Shown piece after piece: positions 15,968 through 23,856 of a stretch of 64,000 bases of DNA. Numbering within the stretch: position 1 is the first letter of the stretch; every line of letters begins with the position of its first letter. The position numbers were made by a program, and so were the translations under genes. The stretch is from Desulfarculaceae bacterium (GTDB lineage Bacteria > Desulfobacterota > Desulfarculia > Desulfarculales > Desulfarculaceae): positions 139,001-203,000 of the forward strand of contig JAHLKT010000007.1 in NCBI GenBank assembly GCA_020444545.1, written 5' to 3'. Below the pieces are notes generated by a model, which had not been told where the DNA came from, searched no databases, and was given only the letters and a program-made list of their open reading frames with translations.

Positions 15968-17524
15968 TCAAAAGACTTTTTGCCCCGATTCTCCATTCTT
16001 CGTCTCCTCCCCCACCGTCTCCAAATTAACCCCAGCGGTCTCGATGCGCAGGAACCAGGTGATCGCCGCCCCGGCGATGCTGGTGCCCATGAGGATGGCC
16101 AGCAGGGTGGGCGCGCCGATATCGCCCAGCACGATGGGGAACCAGAAGGCGGTGAGCACCGCCCCGATCTTGGCGAAGGAGGCCGCCAGGCCCGCGCCCT
16201 TGGCCCGCACCCGGGTGGGGAACACCTCGCCCGCGATGAGGTAGGTCATGGAGTTGGGCCCCAGGTTGGTCATCAGGCTGAAGATCATGAAGCCCATGAA
16301 CAAAAAGCCGATCTGGGCCGGGCCCTCGCCGGACATGGACTGGGAGGCCAGAAAGAGCCCCAGGGCGCAGCCGATGAAGCCGGCCACCTGTAGCTTGATG
16401 CGCCCCAGGCGGTCGGCCAAAAGCACCGCCCCCACGATGCCCACTATGAGCAGCAGGTCGATGAGCGCCGCGCCCTTGGCGGCCAGGATGTCGTTGTAGA
16501 TGATGTCGGCCACGTTGCGCTCGTGCAGGGGCCTGGCCCCGATGGCCGTGGCCAGGATGGTGGGGGTGAAGATGCCGATGCCGTAGGTGCTCAGGTCTTG
16601 CAGGAACCAGGGCAGCGAGGCTAAGAGGGTGGCCCGCCGGTGCTTCTTTTGGAACAGCTCGCCGTACCCCTTGCCGTTGTCGCCCGCCTCTTGGCCGGTC
16701 GCCGGGGCCAGGACGATCTCCTTGGGGTAGGGCGGGTCGCGGTGCAGCAGGCGGCGGGTGGCCGCCACCGCCTCTTCCATGCGTCCCATGGTCACCAGCC
16801 ACTGGGGGCTCTGGGTCACGAAAAAGCGCCCCACACAAACCGCCAGGGCCGGTACCACGGCGGTGGCGTACATCCAGCGCCAGGCCCCCAGGGAGGGGTT
16901 CTTGAACAGGATGAGGTAGCCCACCAGGGTGCCCACCAGGGCGCCCACCGCCTGGAAGCCGAAGGCCCCCAGCACCAGGCGTCCCCGGTCGTTGGTGGGG
17001 ATGCTCTCGGAGATCATCACGTGGGCCGTGGGGTAGTCGCAGCCCAGGGCCAGGCCCATGCCGAAGAGAAACACCAGCACCCAGGCGTAGCCCTGGCTGA
17101 ACACCAGGCAGGCCAGGCACAGGGTGAACAGGAACATCTCGGCGATGAACATGGCCCGGCGGCCCAGGCGGTCGGCCAGGCCGCCCAGAGCGGTGGCCCC
17201 CACCAGGATGCCCAAGAGCGGGGCCGCGCCCACCAGGCCCTTCTCGGCCGGACTCAGGTCGAACTGCCGGACCATCAGGGGCAGGGCCACTCCGGTCATG
17301 AACACCACCAGGCCCTCGAAGAACTTGCCCGCCGTGGCCAGCCACCAGATGCGCCACTGCATGGTGGTCATGGGCGAGGCCGGGGCCTGGGTGCCGTCGG
17401 GCCAGCAGGGGGTCTCGTCTATGTACTCCTGCACCGTCTTGGCCGGGGCCTCGTTCAGGCAGCTCTGGGGCGGCGGGGTTTTGGGCAAAAGGGGCCTCCG
17501 GTCCGTGGGGCGGGTTAAGCTCAT
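15968..17524 (-). CDS. MFS transporter, sugar / aromatic-acid symporter type
   Basis: About 518 residues with twelve predicted membrane helices. The A-like motif GGLADRLGRRAMF between helices 2 and 3 and the LADRLGRIKLQ repeat after helix 8 place it in the major facilitator superfamily; a GCDYPTAHVMISESIPTNDRG stretch resembles metabolite:H+ symporters. It has an unusually long, Pro-rich hydrophilic N-terminus of about 70 residues. The start at 17524 is a choice between several poor sites; the frame continues to 17593. Substrate unknown. Its 3' end converges on the AT-rich gene. Confidence 0.82.
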   Translation of the reverse strand: MSLTRPTDRRPLLPKTPPPQSCLNEAPAKTVQEYIDETPCWPDGTQAPASPMTTMQWRIWWLATAGKFFEGLVVFMTGVALPLMVRQFDLSPAEKGLVGAAPLLGILVGATALGGLADRLGRRAMFIAEMFLFTLCLACLVFSQGYAWVLVFLFGMGLALGCDYPTAHVMISESIPTNDRGRLVLGAFGFQAVGALVGTLVGYLILFKNPSLGAWRWMYATAVVPALAVCVGRFFVTQSPQWLVTMGRMEEAVAATRRLLHRDPPYPKEIVLAPATGQEAGDNGKGYGELFQKKHRRATLLASLPWFLQDLSTYGIGIFTPTILATAIGARPLHERNVADIIYNDILAAKGAALIDLLLIVGIVGAVLLADRLGRIKLQVAGFIGCALGLFLASQSMSGEGPAQIGFLFMGFMIFSLMTNLGPNSMTYLIAGEVFPTRVRAKGAGLAASFAKIGAVLTAFWFPIVLGDIGAPTLLAILMGTSIAGAAITWFLRIETAGVNLETVGEETKNGESGQKVF

Positions 17525-17667
17525 TATGCCAGCCCCGGGCCCCGGGGGGCCAGTTACACTCGCGCGACAGAGGCTTGCCTGAATGGAACTCACTTTTTAG
17601 AATGTAATCATCCGGTTGGGCCGAGCCCCCCGGAGCCCCCCGCGCCCGCACGCCCTCGCCGGGGAGG

Positions 17668-18171
17668 ATGATCGTGGATTCTCTGCAAGCGCCCCAGATC
17701 CGGGAACTGCTTAGCAAAAATTGGATGACCCACGACGCCATGTGGTTTTTCCACTGCCTGCAAGAGTGCGGCATGGCCACCACCAACAAGCTCAACCTGG
17801 CGGCCATCGACTCCATGTCGCGCATCGAGGCCAAGCGCTACTTGGCGGCGCTGGGCATGGATGGCGTCTCGAACCCCGAGGAGCTGGCCCGTTTCATGGC
17901 CGGGGTCTTCGTCCTGGTCAAGGCCGACTTCATGGACTTCGCCTACCAGCTGAGCCCGGACGGGGTGCTTTCCATGGAGATGGGCGAGTGCTTCGCCTAC
18001 CACGGCATCAAGCGCTTGGGGGTGATCGACGAGTACCAGTGCGGCATCTACCGCCGGGTGGAGGGCTGGCTGGACGCCCTGGGCCTGTCCTGGGAGGCAG
18101 AGCCCCCGCTGGAGGGCTGCCTCAAGCACCAACACGGCTGGTGCCGCCGCACCTGGCGCATAAGCTTCTAG
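17668..18171 (+). CDS. conserved hypothetical protein (DUF6125-like)
   Basis: A 167-residue soluble protein of unknown function. The block NWMTHDAMWFFHCLQECG near the start, the DAMWF/HCLQE pattern and several C-terminal cysteines (YQCGIYRR, GCLKHQHGWCRR) recall a family common in anaerobic deltaproteobacteria that I believe is listed as DUF6125. The conserved His and Cys residues could bind a metal or cofactor, but this is a guess. The ATG at 17668 has a good GGGGAGG. It lies inside the stretch separating dsrAB from dsrN-dsrD. Confidence 0.7.
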   Translation: MIVDSLQAPQIRELLSKNWMTHDAMWFFHCLQECGMATTNKLNLAAIDSMSRIEAKRYLAALGMDGVSNPEELARFMAGVFVLVKADFMDFAYQLSPDGVLSMEMGECFAYHGIKRLGVIDEYQCGIYRRVEGWLDALGLSWEAEPPLEGCLKHQHGWCRRTWRISF

Positions 18172-18304
18172 GCCGGGCCGGGGCGCACAATTTTTACCCG
18201 GGCCTCCCAAATGCCGCATAAAAAGCACCCACCCGCCGCACTGCCTGTTTCGGGGCCGTGCGGCAAGCAGCCGTAATTACGCCAAAAAAATAATACGTCT
18301 CCCA

Positions 18305-18320
18305 CGGCACGGACCTTGCT
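18305..18320 (+). promoter_or_regulatory. sigma-54 promoter upstream of SH3-domain gene
   Basis: CGGCAC-N5-TTGCT, with the GG (18306-18307) and GC (18318-18319) dinucleotides separated by the required 10 bp. It starts 75 bp before the next gene. Confidence 0.65.
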
Positions 18321-18379
18321 CATATAGACGAGCAGCCGGCGGCCTTCCCCTCAACCCCCGCCGGCCCGGGAGACGAGCC

Positions 18380-19060
18380 ATGATCAACCCCAAGACAATT
18401 TCGCGCACCGCCCTGGCCCTGTTGCTGGCCGCGCTGCTGGTGCCCCTGGCCGCGCCCCCGGCCCTGGCCCAACGCGGCGGGAACGGCCATGGCGGCGGCT
18501 ACGGCGGCGGCCGTGGCGGCGGGCCCGGCAATTACCAAGGTCCCAAGCGCTACGACCGCATGCCCAAGGGCTACCAGCGCTTCAACTACCGCGGCCGGCC
18601 CTACTACCGCCATGGCGGCGGCTACTACCGTCCCTATCGCGGCGGCTTCCGGTGGGTGCTCCCGCCGGTGGGGATGTTCGTGGCCGCCCTGCCGGTGGGC
18701 TTCGGCACGGTCTACGTGGGCGGGCTGCCCTATTTCTTATACGGCGGGGTCTACTACCGCCCCTATCGCACCGGCTACGTGGTGGTCTCGGCCCCGGTGG
18801 TCGGCGGCACGGTGGTGACTCCGGCCCCGGCCGCGCCCTCGGCCCCGGCCAGCGGCACGGTGGTGGTGCTCTCCGAGGCCCTGAACCTGCGCTCCGGGCC
18901 GGGCATGGGCTACAACGTGGTGGCGGTGCTCAGCCAGAACACGGCGCTGGAGCTGCAAAGTCGCTCCAACGGCTGGCTCTACGTGCGGGCCCCGGGCGGC
19001 CAGATGGGCTGGGTGGCCCGCCAGTTCACCTCGGACAGCACCCCCGTGCCCAGCGGGTAG
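18380..19060 (+). CDS. secreted Gly/Tyr-rich protein with C-terminal SH3 domain
   Basis: A 226-residue protein with a signal peptide (residues 1-~30, ending ALAQR). Next come a Gly-rich stretch, a Tyr/Arg/Gly-rich region (~40-85), a DUF6515-like part with two hydrophobic segments (VLPPVGMFVAALPVG and VYVGGLPYFLYGGVYYRPY), a Pro/Ala linker and a bacterial SH3 domain (~160-222, ALNLRSGPGMGYNVVAVL, GWLYVRAPGGQMGWV). SH3b domains bind cell-wall peptides, so an envelope role is likely. A sigma-54 promoter upstream suggests regulated expression. Confidence 0.8.
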   Translation: MINPKTISRTALALLLAALLVPLAAPPALAQRGGNGHGGGYGGGRGGGPGNYQGPKRYDRMPKGYQRFNYRGRPYYRHGGGYYRPYRGGFRWVLPPVGMFVAALPVGFGTVYVGGLPYFLYGGVYYRPYRTGYVVVSAPVVGGTVVTPAPAAPSAPASGTVVVLSEALNLRSGPGMGYNVVAVLSQNTALELQSRSNGWLYVRAPGGQMGWVARQFTSDSTPVPSG

Positions 19061-19104
19061 ACAATCTCCTTTCCCCAACGCTCCTCATCCCTCCTTTCCC
19101 TCCC

Positions 19105-19140
19105 GCCGCTCTTCCGGCCCTACGGGGCCGGGGGAGCGGC
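19105..19140 (+). terminator. probable terminator hairpin after SH3 gene
   Basis: GCCGCTC and GAGCGGC enclose an inner CCGGCCC/GGGCCGG stem. The following T content is modest. Confidence 0.45.
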
Positions 19141-19208
19141 CTCTTGCTTTCAAGGCCGATAGCGTATAAAAATCGAGCAACTGATTTTTTTCCGAAAGCA
19201 GACTCGCC

Positions 19209-20606
19209 ATGGCGCCAGCCCGGCAAAACCCAGCCCCGCCCCGCGTGGTCATGGCCGCCCTTAGGGGCGGCAGCGGCAAGACCACTCTGACCCTGGGCCT
19301 TATCCAGGCCCTGGCCGACCGTGGTTTGGCCGTGGCGCCCTTCAAGAAGGGCCCGGACTACATCGATCCCTTCTGGCTCAGCGAGGCGGCGGGCGCGCCC
19401 TGCCGCAACCTGGACCCCTATCTCATGGGCCGGGAGCAGGTGCGCCGCTCCTTCACCTGGCACGCGGCGGGCTATGCCGCGGCGGTGATCGAGGGCAACC
19501 GGGGCCTCTACGACGGCATGGACGCGGAGGGGTCCTTCTCCACCGCCGAGCTGGCCAAGATGCTCTCCGCGCCGCTCATCGTGGCCCTGGACTGCTCCAT
19601 GGCCAGCCGGACGGTGGCCGCGGTGGCCCTGGGCTGCCAGCGCTTCGACCCGGAGCTCAACCTGGCGGGCTTCATCCTCAACCCGGTGGGCAACCCCCGC
19701 CAGGAGTCGGTGGTGCGCGCGGCGGTGGAGGCGGCCACGGGCCTGCCGGTGCTGGGCGCGGTGCCCCGGCTGAAGCTGGACCTGCCCGAGCGCCACATGG
19801 GCCTGGTGCCCCCCCAAGAGCACGCCCGGGTGGCCGAGGCCCTGCACCAGGCGGCGCGCAGCGTGGCCGGCCACGTGGACCTGGACGCGGTGTGGTCGCT
19901 GATGACCAGCGCCCCGTCCTGGAGCGGCGAGGGCCCGCCCGAGGGGCTGATGCCCGCCGAGCCGCCCCGGGGCAAGGGCCCGCGCATCGCGGTGATCCGG
20001 GACGCGGCCTTTGGCTTCTACTACGCCGAAAACCTGGAGGCCCTGGCCAACTACGGGGCCGAGCTGGTGTTTTGCTCCGCCCTGGGCGACCGCAAGCTGC
20101 CCGCCGTGGACGCGCTCTACCTGGGCGGCGGCTTCCCCGAGACCCACGCCCGCTCCCTGGCGGCCAACGCCTCCTTCCGGGCCTCGCTCTTGGAGGCGGC
20201 CCGGGACGGCCTGCCCGTCTACGCCGAGTGCGGCGGGCTGATGTACCTGGGCCGCAGCCTCATCGTGGATGGCGAGGCCCACGCCATGGCCGGGATCTTG
20301 CCCCTGGATTTCGCCATGAAGCGCCGGCCCCAGGGCCACGGCTACACCCTGTGCCGGGTTGACGGCGAAAACCCATTTTGGCCCATGGGTTACGAGTTCA
20401 AGGCCCACGAATTCCACTATTCGGAGCCTTTGCCCCTGCCCGAGGCCGAGCTGAGCTTCGCCTACAAGGTTCTCCGGGGCAAGGGCGTCACCGGCGACCG
20501 GGGCGGCTTGGTTTGGCAAAGGGTGCTGGGCACCTATCACCACGTGCACGCCCTGGGCTCGCCGGGGTGGGCTCCGGGCCTGGTCCAGGCGGCCCTAAAA
20601 CAGTAA
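19209..20606 (+). CDS. dsrN: DsrN / CbiA-type glutamine amidotransferase (siroheme or cobyrinate amidase)
   Basis: A 465-residue two-domain protein of the cobyrinate a,c-diamide synthase family. The N-terminal ATPase has the P-loop LRGGSGKTTLTLG and KKGPDYIDPFW; the C-terminal GATase-like domain (~260-465) has the nucleophile cysteine in YAECGGLMYLG and GYEFKAHEFHYS. In dsr loci this family is DsrN, which amidates siroheme for sulfite reductase; with dsrD 79 bp downstream that role is favoured. Cobalamin synthesis is the alternative, but no other cob/cbi gene is present. Confidence 0.9.
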   Translation: MAPARQNPAPPRVVMAALRGGSGKTTLTLGLIQALADRGLAVAPFKKGPDYIDPFWLSEAAGAPCRNLDPYLMGREQVRRSFTWHAAGYAAAVIEGNRGLYDGMDAEGSFSTAELAKMLSAPLIVALDCSMASRTVAAVALGCQRFDPELNLAGFILNPVGNPRQESVVRAAVEAATGLPVLGAVPRLKLDLPERHMGLVPPQEHARVAEALHQAARSVAGHVDLDAVWSLMTSAPSWSGEGPPEGLMPAEPPRGKGPRIAVIRDAAFGFYYAENLEALANYGAELVFCSALGDRKLPAVDALYLGGGFPETHARSLAANASFRASLLEAARDGLPVYAECGGLMYLGRSLIVDGEAHAMAGILPLDFAMKRRPQGHGYTLCRVDGENPFWPMGYEFKAHEFHYSEPLPLPEAELSFAYKVLRGKGVTGDRGGLVWQRVLGTYHHVHALGSPGWAPGLVQAALKQ

Positions 20607-20610
20607 ATCC

Positions 20611-20639
20611 TTGACAGAACCATGGCCTACGGCTATGGT
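20611..20639 (+). promoter_or_regulatory. sigma-70 promoter candidate for dsrD
   Basis: TTGACA at 20611-20616 and TATGGT at 20634-20639, spacing 17 bp, 45 bp before dsrD. It would give dsrD transcription independent of dsrN. Confidence 0.6.
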
Positions 20640-20684
20640 GTCCAATGTTGTGAAAATAGCCTCAATTCCTGGGAGGAATGAAGA

Positions 20685-20924
20685 ATGGCCAACGATCAAG
20701 AAATCCGCGACCTCGTCCTCAAGGTCATGGAAAAAAAGCAAAAGCGCATGATGATGAAGGACCTGCTCAAAGAGGTCCAGAAGCTGGACGATAGCGTGGA
20801 GAAGCGCCCCCTGAAAAAGGTGACCACCTCCATGATCCAGGATCAGTCCCTGCAGTACTGGTCCAGCGGCTCCACCACCTACTTCGCCCTTCCCGGTGGC
20901 AAGCACGCCGAGGGCGAGGACTAG
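20685..20924 (+). CDS. dsrD: DsrD, small dissimilatory sulfite reduction protein
   Basis: A 79-residue winged-helix protein matching DsrD in length and sequence (VMEKKQKRMMMKDLLKEVQK, VTTSMIQDQSLQYWSSGSTT). DsrD is found in sulfate/sulfite reducers and is reported to increase DsrAB activity allosterically. It normally follows dsrB directly; here it lies about 6.1 kb away behind dsrN and has its own promoter candidate. Confidence 0.95.
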   Translation: MANDQEIRDLVLKVMEKKQKRMMMKDLLKEVQKLDDSVEKRPLKKVTTSMIQDQSLQYWSSGSTTYFALPGGKHAEGED

Positions 20925-20963
20925 ACCAGCCATCGTCCCGGCCCCCAGGGGGCCGATCATCAC

Positions 20964-21017
20964 CCTCCGCCATCGACCGGGCCTCTGGGCTCTGTTCCCT
21001 GGCGGAGGTGTATTTTT
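20964..21017 (+). terminator. probable terminator after dsrD
   Basis: CCTCCGCCA (20964-20972) pairs with TGGCGGAGG (21000-21008) around a long inner loop, followed by TGTATTTTT. Confidence 0.5.
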
Positions 21018-21048
21018 GGGGCGAAAAAAAGACTAAGGCAGCCTGACC

Positions 21049-21699
21049 ATGAATAAAATCGAAGATCCCAGCGGCATCCCGGAGGACGAGTTTCTGCGGG
21101 AAGGCCTGGTGGACCGCCTCCGGCAATACCTGGAGGCCGAGCCCAAGGCCTGGCACGTGCGCTACAACCTGGGCGTGGCCCTGATGCAATCCGGCGAGGT
21201 GGACGAGGCCCTGGTTGCCTTCCGCCAGGTGATGGCCGACTCTCCCAAGCACATGGAGAGCATGATCAACATCGCGGCCATTTACCTGGGCAAAGGCCAG
21301 CCGGAAGAGGCGCTCAAGGTGCTCACCAACGCCTTGAAGGTGTGGGACATCCCGCTGGTGCGGGCCAACATCGGGGTGGCCTATCTGCAGATGGACCGCC
21401 TGGACGAGGCGGCCGAGCAGCTCAAGATGGCGCTGAACTCCGCGCCCAACATGCCCGACGCCCTGACCAACCTGAGCACCATCTTCCTCAGGCAGGACAA
21501 TCTGGACAAGGCCGCCCAGGCCGCCCGCGAGGCCCTCGAGCTCAACGACAACTTCGCCATGGCCCACAACAACCTGGCGGTGATCCTCTCCGAGCAGGGC
21601 GATCTGGAGCAGGCCCGCTTCCATGCCCTCCGGGCCCGGGAGCTGGGTTACGGCGTGCATCCCGAGTTGGCCGAGCGCCTGGAGCTGTCCTCCGACTGA
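21049..21699 (+). CDS. TPR-repeat protein next to dsrD
   Basis: A 216-residue cytoplasmic protein made of about five TPR units (WHVRYNLGVALMQSGEVDEA, MINIAAIYLGKGQPEEA, ANIGVAYLQMDRLDEA, LSTIFLRQDNLDKAA, NLAVILSEQGDLEQA). It should be a protein-protein scaffold. It is flanked by dsrD and the ferredoxin on the same strand, so a part in assembling or feeding sulfite reductase is possible. No direct evidence. Confidence 0.85.
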   Translation: MNKIEDPSGIPEDEFLREGLVDRLRQYLEAEPKAWHVRYNLGVALMQSGEVDEALVAFRQVMADSPKHMESMINIAAIYLGKGQPEEALKVLTNALKVWDIPLVRANIGVAYLQMDRLDEAAEQLKMALNSAPNMPDALTNLSTIFLRQDNLDKAAQAAREALELNDNFAMAHNNLAVILSEQGDLEQARFHALRARELGYGVHPELAERLELSSD

Positions 21700-21789
21700 A
21701 TAGGTGTGGATTCAGGAAAATATTCACTTGACCAAACGGCCCCAGACCGTTATTGACAAGGGGTGCTTTCAGACCGTAAACCAGATTGC

Positions 21790-21855
21790 ATGCCATGCCC
21801 GGCCCAGGCCGGGTGGTTTTCGGTGGGGCGGGCAAGTCAAGGCCCGCCGGCGAGG
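21790..21855 (+). other. structured leader before ferredoxin gene
   Basis: Two strong hairpins, CCCGGCC-CA-GGCCGGG followed by GGTTTT at about 21799-21820, then GGCGGGC paired with GCCCGCC at about 21827-21850, lie between a TTGACA (21753) and the ferredoxin start. The first resembles an attenuator. No known riboswitch is recognised. Confidence 0.4.
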
Positions 21856-21925
21856 CGGTAGTAAGCCAGCTATTTATTACTTCGGGGTCGCCCCGAGCTG
21901 TTTTGCCAATCAAGGAGGACAAGCT

Positions 21926-22111
21926 ATGTTCGAGGTGGTGGTTGACACTGACAAGTGCATCGGCGACGAGGAATGTGTGGAGGTCTGCCCGGTGGACGTG
22001 TATGAGATGCAGGACGGCAAGGCCGTTCCGGTCAACGCCGAGGAGTGCCTTGGCTGTGAGAGCTGCATCGAGGTGTGCGAGCAGGACGCCATTACCGTGA
22101 CCGAGGTCTAG
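21926..22111 (+). CDS. 7Fe ferredoxin, Desulfovibrio africanus Fd III type
   Basis: A 61-residue ferredoxin with seven cysteines (11, 17, 21, 41, 44, 47, 51). The second cysteine of the first motif is Asp14 (CIGDEEC), exactly as in D. africanus ferredoxin III, whose [3Fe-4S] cluster takes up a fourth metal; the second motif CLGCESC builds a normal [4Fe-4S]. It is a low-potential cytoplasmic electron carrier, plausibly a donor for sulfite reductase or other oxidoreductases. The ATG at 21926 has AAGGAGG 6-7 bp upstream. A terminator follows. Confidence 0.95.
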   Translation: MFEVVVDTDKCIGDEECVEVCPVDVYEMQDGKAVPVNAEECLGCESCIEVCEQDAITVTEV

Positions 22112-22145
22112 TTCCCTAAGACCATCGGTTTCTCGGAAATTTAGA

Positions 22146-22179
22146 CCGTGCCGGGCCCAGTCCGGCGCGGTTGTCTTTT
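22146..22179 (+). terminator. terminator after ferredoxin gene
   Basis: A 9-bp stem (CCGTGCCGG with CCGGCGCGG, one G-T pair), a 7-nt loop and TTGTCTTTT. Confidence 0.85.
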
Positions 22180-22190
22180 GGGCCGCGCGC

Positions 22191-22445
22191 GAAAAGGGCC
22201 GGCCCTTATCGGACCGGCCCCGGCTCATGGCATCTATGGTTTGGCGATAGCCCACTAAAAAAGGCCGTTCCTTCCCGGATCGGCCTCCCGCCCAAGCAAT
22301 GAAAAAGGGCCGGCCCTTATCGGACCGGCCCCGGCTCATGACATCTATGGTTTGGCGCTAGCCCACCCCCAAAGGCCGTTCCTTCCCGGATCGGCCTCCC
22401 GCCCAAGCAATGAAAGAGGGCCGGCCCTTATCGGACCGGCCCTTT
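22191..22445. repeat. tandem 111-bp repeat, 2.3 copies
   Basis: Two nearly identical 111-bp units start at about 22191 and 22302, and a partial third at 22413. Each unit carries GGGCCGG...CCGGCCC and GGCCG...CGGCC hairpins. The two full units differ at only a handful of positions. The array is non-coding and lies between the convergent ferredoxin and cytochrome genes, where the last hairpin plus its A/T-run could end transcription in both directions. Confidence 0.85.
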
Positions 22446-22487
22446 GTTCCCCTCTCTGAAAACTGCCGCGTGCGCGGCCTCACCCCG

Positions 22488-22898
22488 TTACTTCTTGGGG
22501 TGGCACTGATTGCACTTGGTGGGGCCCTTCTTGGCCTCCTTGTGGCAATCGCGGCAGTTCTTGTGATAGGCGTTGTAAAGGCTCAGCATCTTGCCCTGGT
22601 TCTTCTTGGGGCTGGTGTGACACTTGGAGCACTTCTCGACCTTATCACCGTCCTTAAAGACGTTCTTGCCGTCCTTGTAGACGTGGTGGCACTGGGTGCA
22701 GGCCAGCTTGAACTTCACGCTGTGTTCCTGGTGCGTGAACTTCACCGGCGCCTTCTTGAACTTCTTAAAACCCGGGTCCTTGATGTCGAAGGTGTCCGGC
22801 ACCTTGCCCGACTTGGTGTCCTGGGCGATTGCCGTGCCCACCAGGGCCGTAATGGCAAAGGCCAGCACCACAAACACGGCGATGCAACACTTCTTCAT
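22488..22898 (-). CDS. tetraheme cytochrome c3 (class III cytochrome c)
   Basis: A 136-residue protein with a Sec signal peptide (MKKCCIAVFVVLAFAITALV, cleavage near AIA-Q) and four CxxCH sites: CTQCH, CSKCH, CRDCH and CNQCH, with extra His ligands in TQEH-like HQEH and NAYH. It is Lys-rich like other cytochromes c3. These periplasmic carriers take electrons from hydrogenases or formate dehydrogenases to membrane complexes. The ATG at 22898 is chosen over 22916 because it begins the signal peptide and has AGGGA upstream. Single-gene unit on the minus strand. Confidence 0.95.
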   Translation of the reverse strand: MKKCCIAVFVVLAFAITALVGTAIAQDTKSGKVPDTFDIKDPGFKKFKKAPVKFTHQEHSVKFKLACTQCHHVYKDGKNVFKDGDKVEKCSKCHTSPKKNQGKMLSLYNAYHKNCRDCHKEAKKGPTKCNQCHPKK

Positions 22899-23049
22899 GT
22901 CCCTGCTTCCTCCCATGTCATTCGGCAGCTTATGAATAAGCGAAAGTCTTCACGATCTCTTTGTCCCCGTTATAGGGCAGCAACCGGGGGGTTGTCAAGG
23001 AAATTTCGGGAAAAGCGGCAAGGGCTAACCCCTTGAAAAAGCGCATTCC

Positions 23050-23856
23050 CTATTGGGATCGCCCACTATTTTCGGCGGCCTTGGCCGTTTGCCACAGCTC
23101 CTCGCGCTCCCCGGGGCTCATCTGCTCCAGGGAACGCCCCTGCTCCCAGGCGGCGGCCTCCATGGCCTTAAAGCGCGCGGTGAAACGGCGGTTGGCCGCG
23201 CGCAGGGCGGCCTCGGCCCCCAGGCCCTGGTGGCGGGCCCATTGGGTCCAGGCGAAGAGCAGGTCGCCCAACTCGGCCTCGCGCTCGGTTTCGCCTTGCG
23301 CGGCGGCCAGTTCGGCGCTCTCCTCGGCGATCTTTTCCTCAACCCCGGCCGCGTCGTCCCAGTCGAAACCCGCCTTGGCCGCCCGCGAGCCCAGGCGCTG
23401 GGCCCTGAGCAAGGAGGGCGCGCCCCTCGGCACGCTGTCCAGCAGGCCCTCGGCCTTGTCGCCGCGCTCCTGCTTTTTAATCTCGCTCCAGCGCTCACGC
23501 ACCTCGTCCGCGTCCTTGGCCGAGGCCTCGCCGAACACGTGGGGATGCCGCCGGGTCATCTTGGCGTGCACCTGGTCGATGATCTCGGCCAGGCTCCCCT
23601 GGCCGGCCTCGGCCAAGAGCTGGGCCTGGAAGACCACTTGGAAGAGCAGGTCGCCCAGCTCGCCCATGGCCTCGGCCGGGCTGCCGCTCTCGATGGCCTC
23701 CACCGCCTCGTAAGCTTCTTCTAATAGATAGGCCGCCGCGCTGGCCGGGGTCTGCTCCCGGTCCCAGGGGCAGCCGTCCGGGGCCCTGAGGCGGGCCACC
23801 AGCTCCACCAGGCGCGCCAGGGCCGCGCCGGGGTCGTCGCCGTGGGGTTCGCTCAT
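23050..23856 (-). CDS. mazG: nucleoside triphosphate pyrophosphohydrolase MazG
   Basis: 268 residues with two MazG-like halves. The first has the metal-binding E-x-x-E...E-x-x-D pattern (LLEEAYEAVEAI and MGELGDLLFQVVF), the second EESAELAAA and EAELGDLLFAWTQWA. MazG hydrolyses dNTPs and related nucleotides to monophosphates. The start overlaps the cvpA stop, so translation is coupled. A longer in-frame extension to 24222 is rejected because it lies inside cvpA. Confidence 0.93.
   Translation of the reverse strand: MSEPHGDDPGAALARLVELVARLRAPDGCPWDREQTPASAAAYLLEEAYEAVEAIESGSPAEAMGELGDLLFQVVFQAQLLAEAGQGSLAEIIDQVHAKMTRRHPHVFGEASAKDADEVRERWSEIKKQERGDKAEGLLDSVPRGAPSLLRAQRLGSRAAKAGFDWDDAAGVEEKIAEESAELAAAQGETEREAELGDLLFAWTQWARHQGLGAEAALRAANRRFTARFKAMEAAAWEQGRSLEQMSPGEREELWQTAKAAENSGRSQ

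Noticed and set aside
21704-22111. Longer ferredoxin beginning at 21704
   Set aside because: The added 74 residues cover a structured GC-rich leader without domain features; ATG 21926 has an ideal ribosome site and gives the usual Fd length.
22191-22445. CRISPR array
   Set aside because: The 111-bp units are near-identical along their whole length, with no short repeat plus variable spacers, and no cas gene is present.
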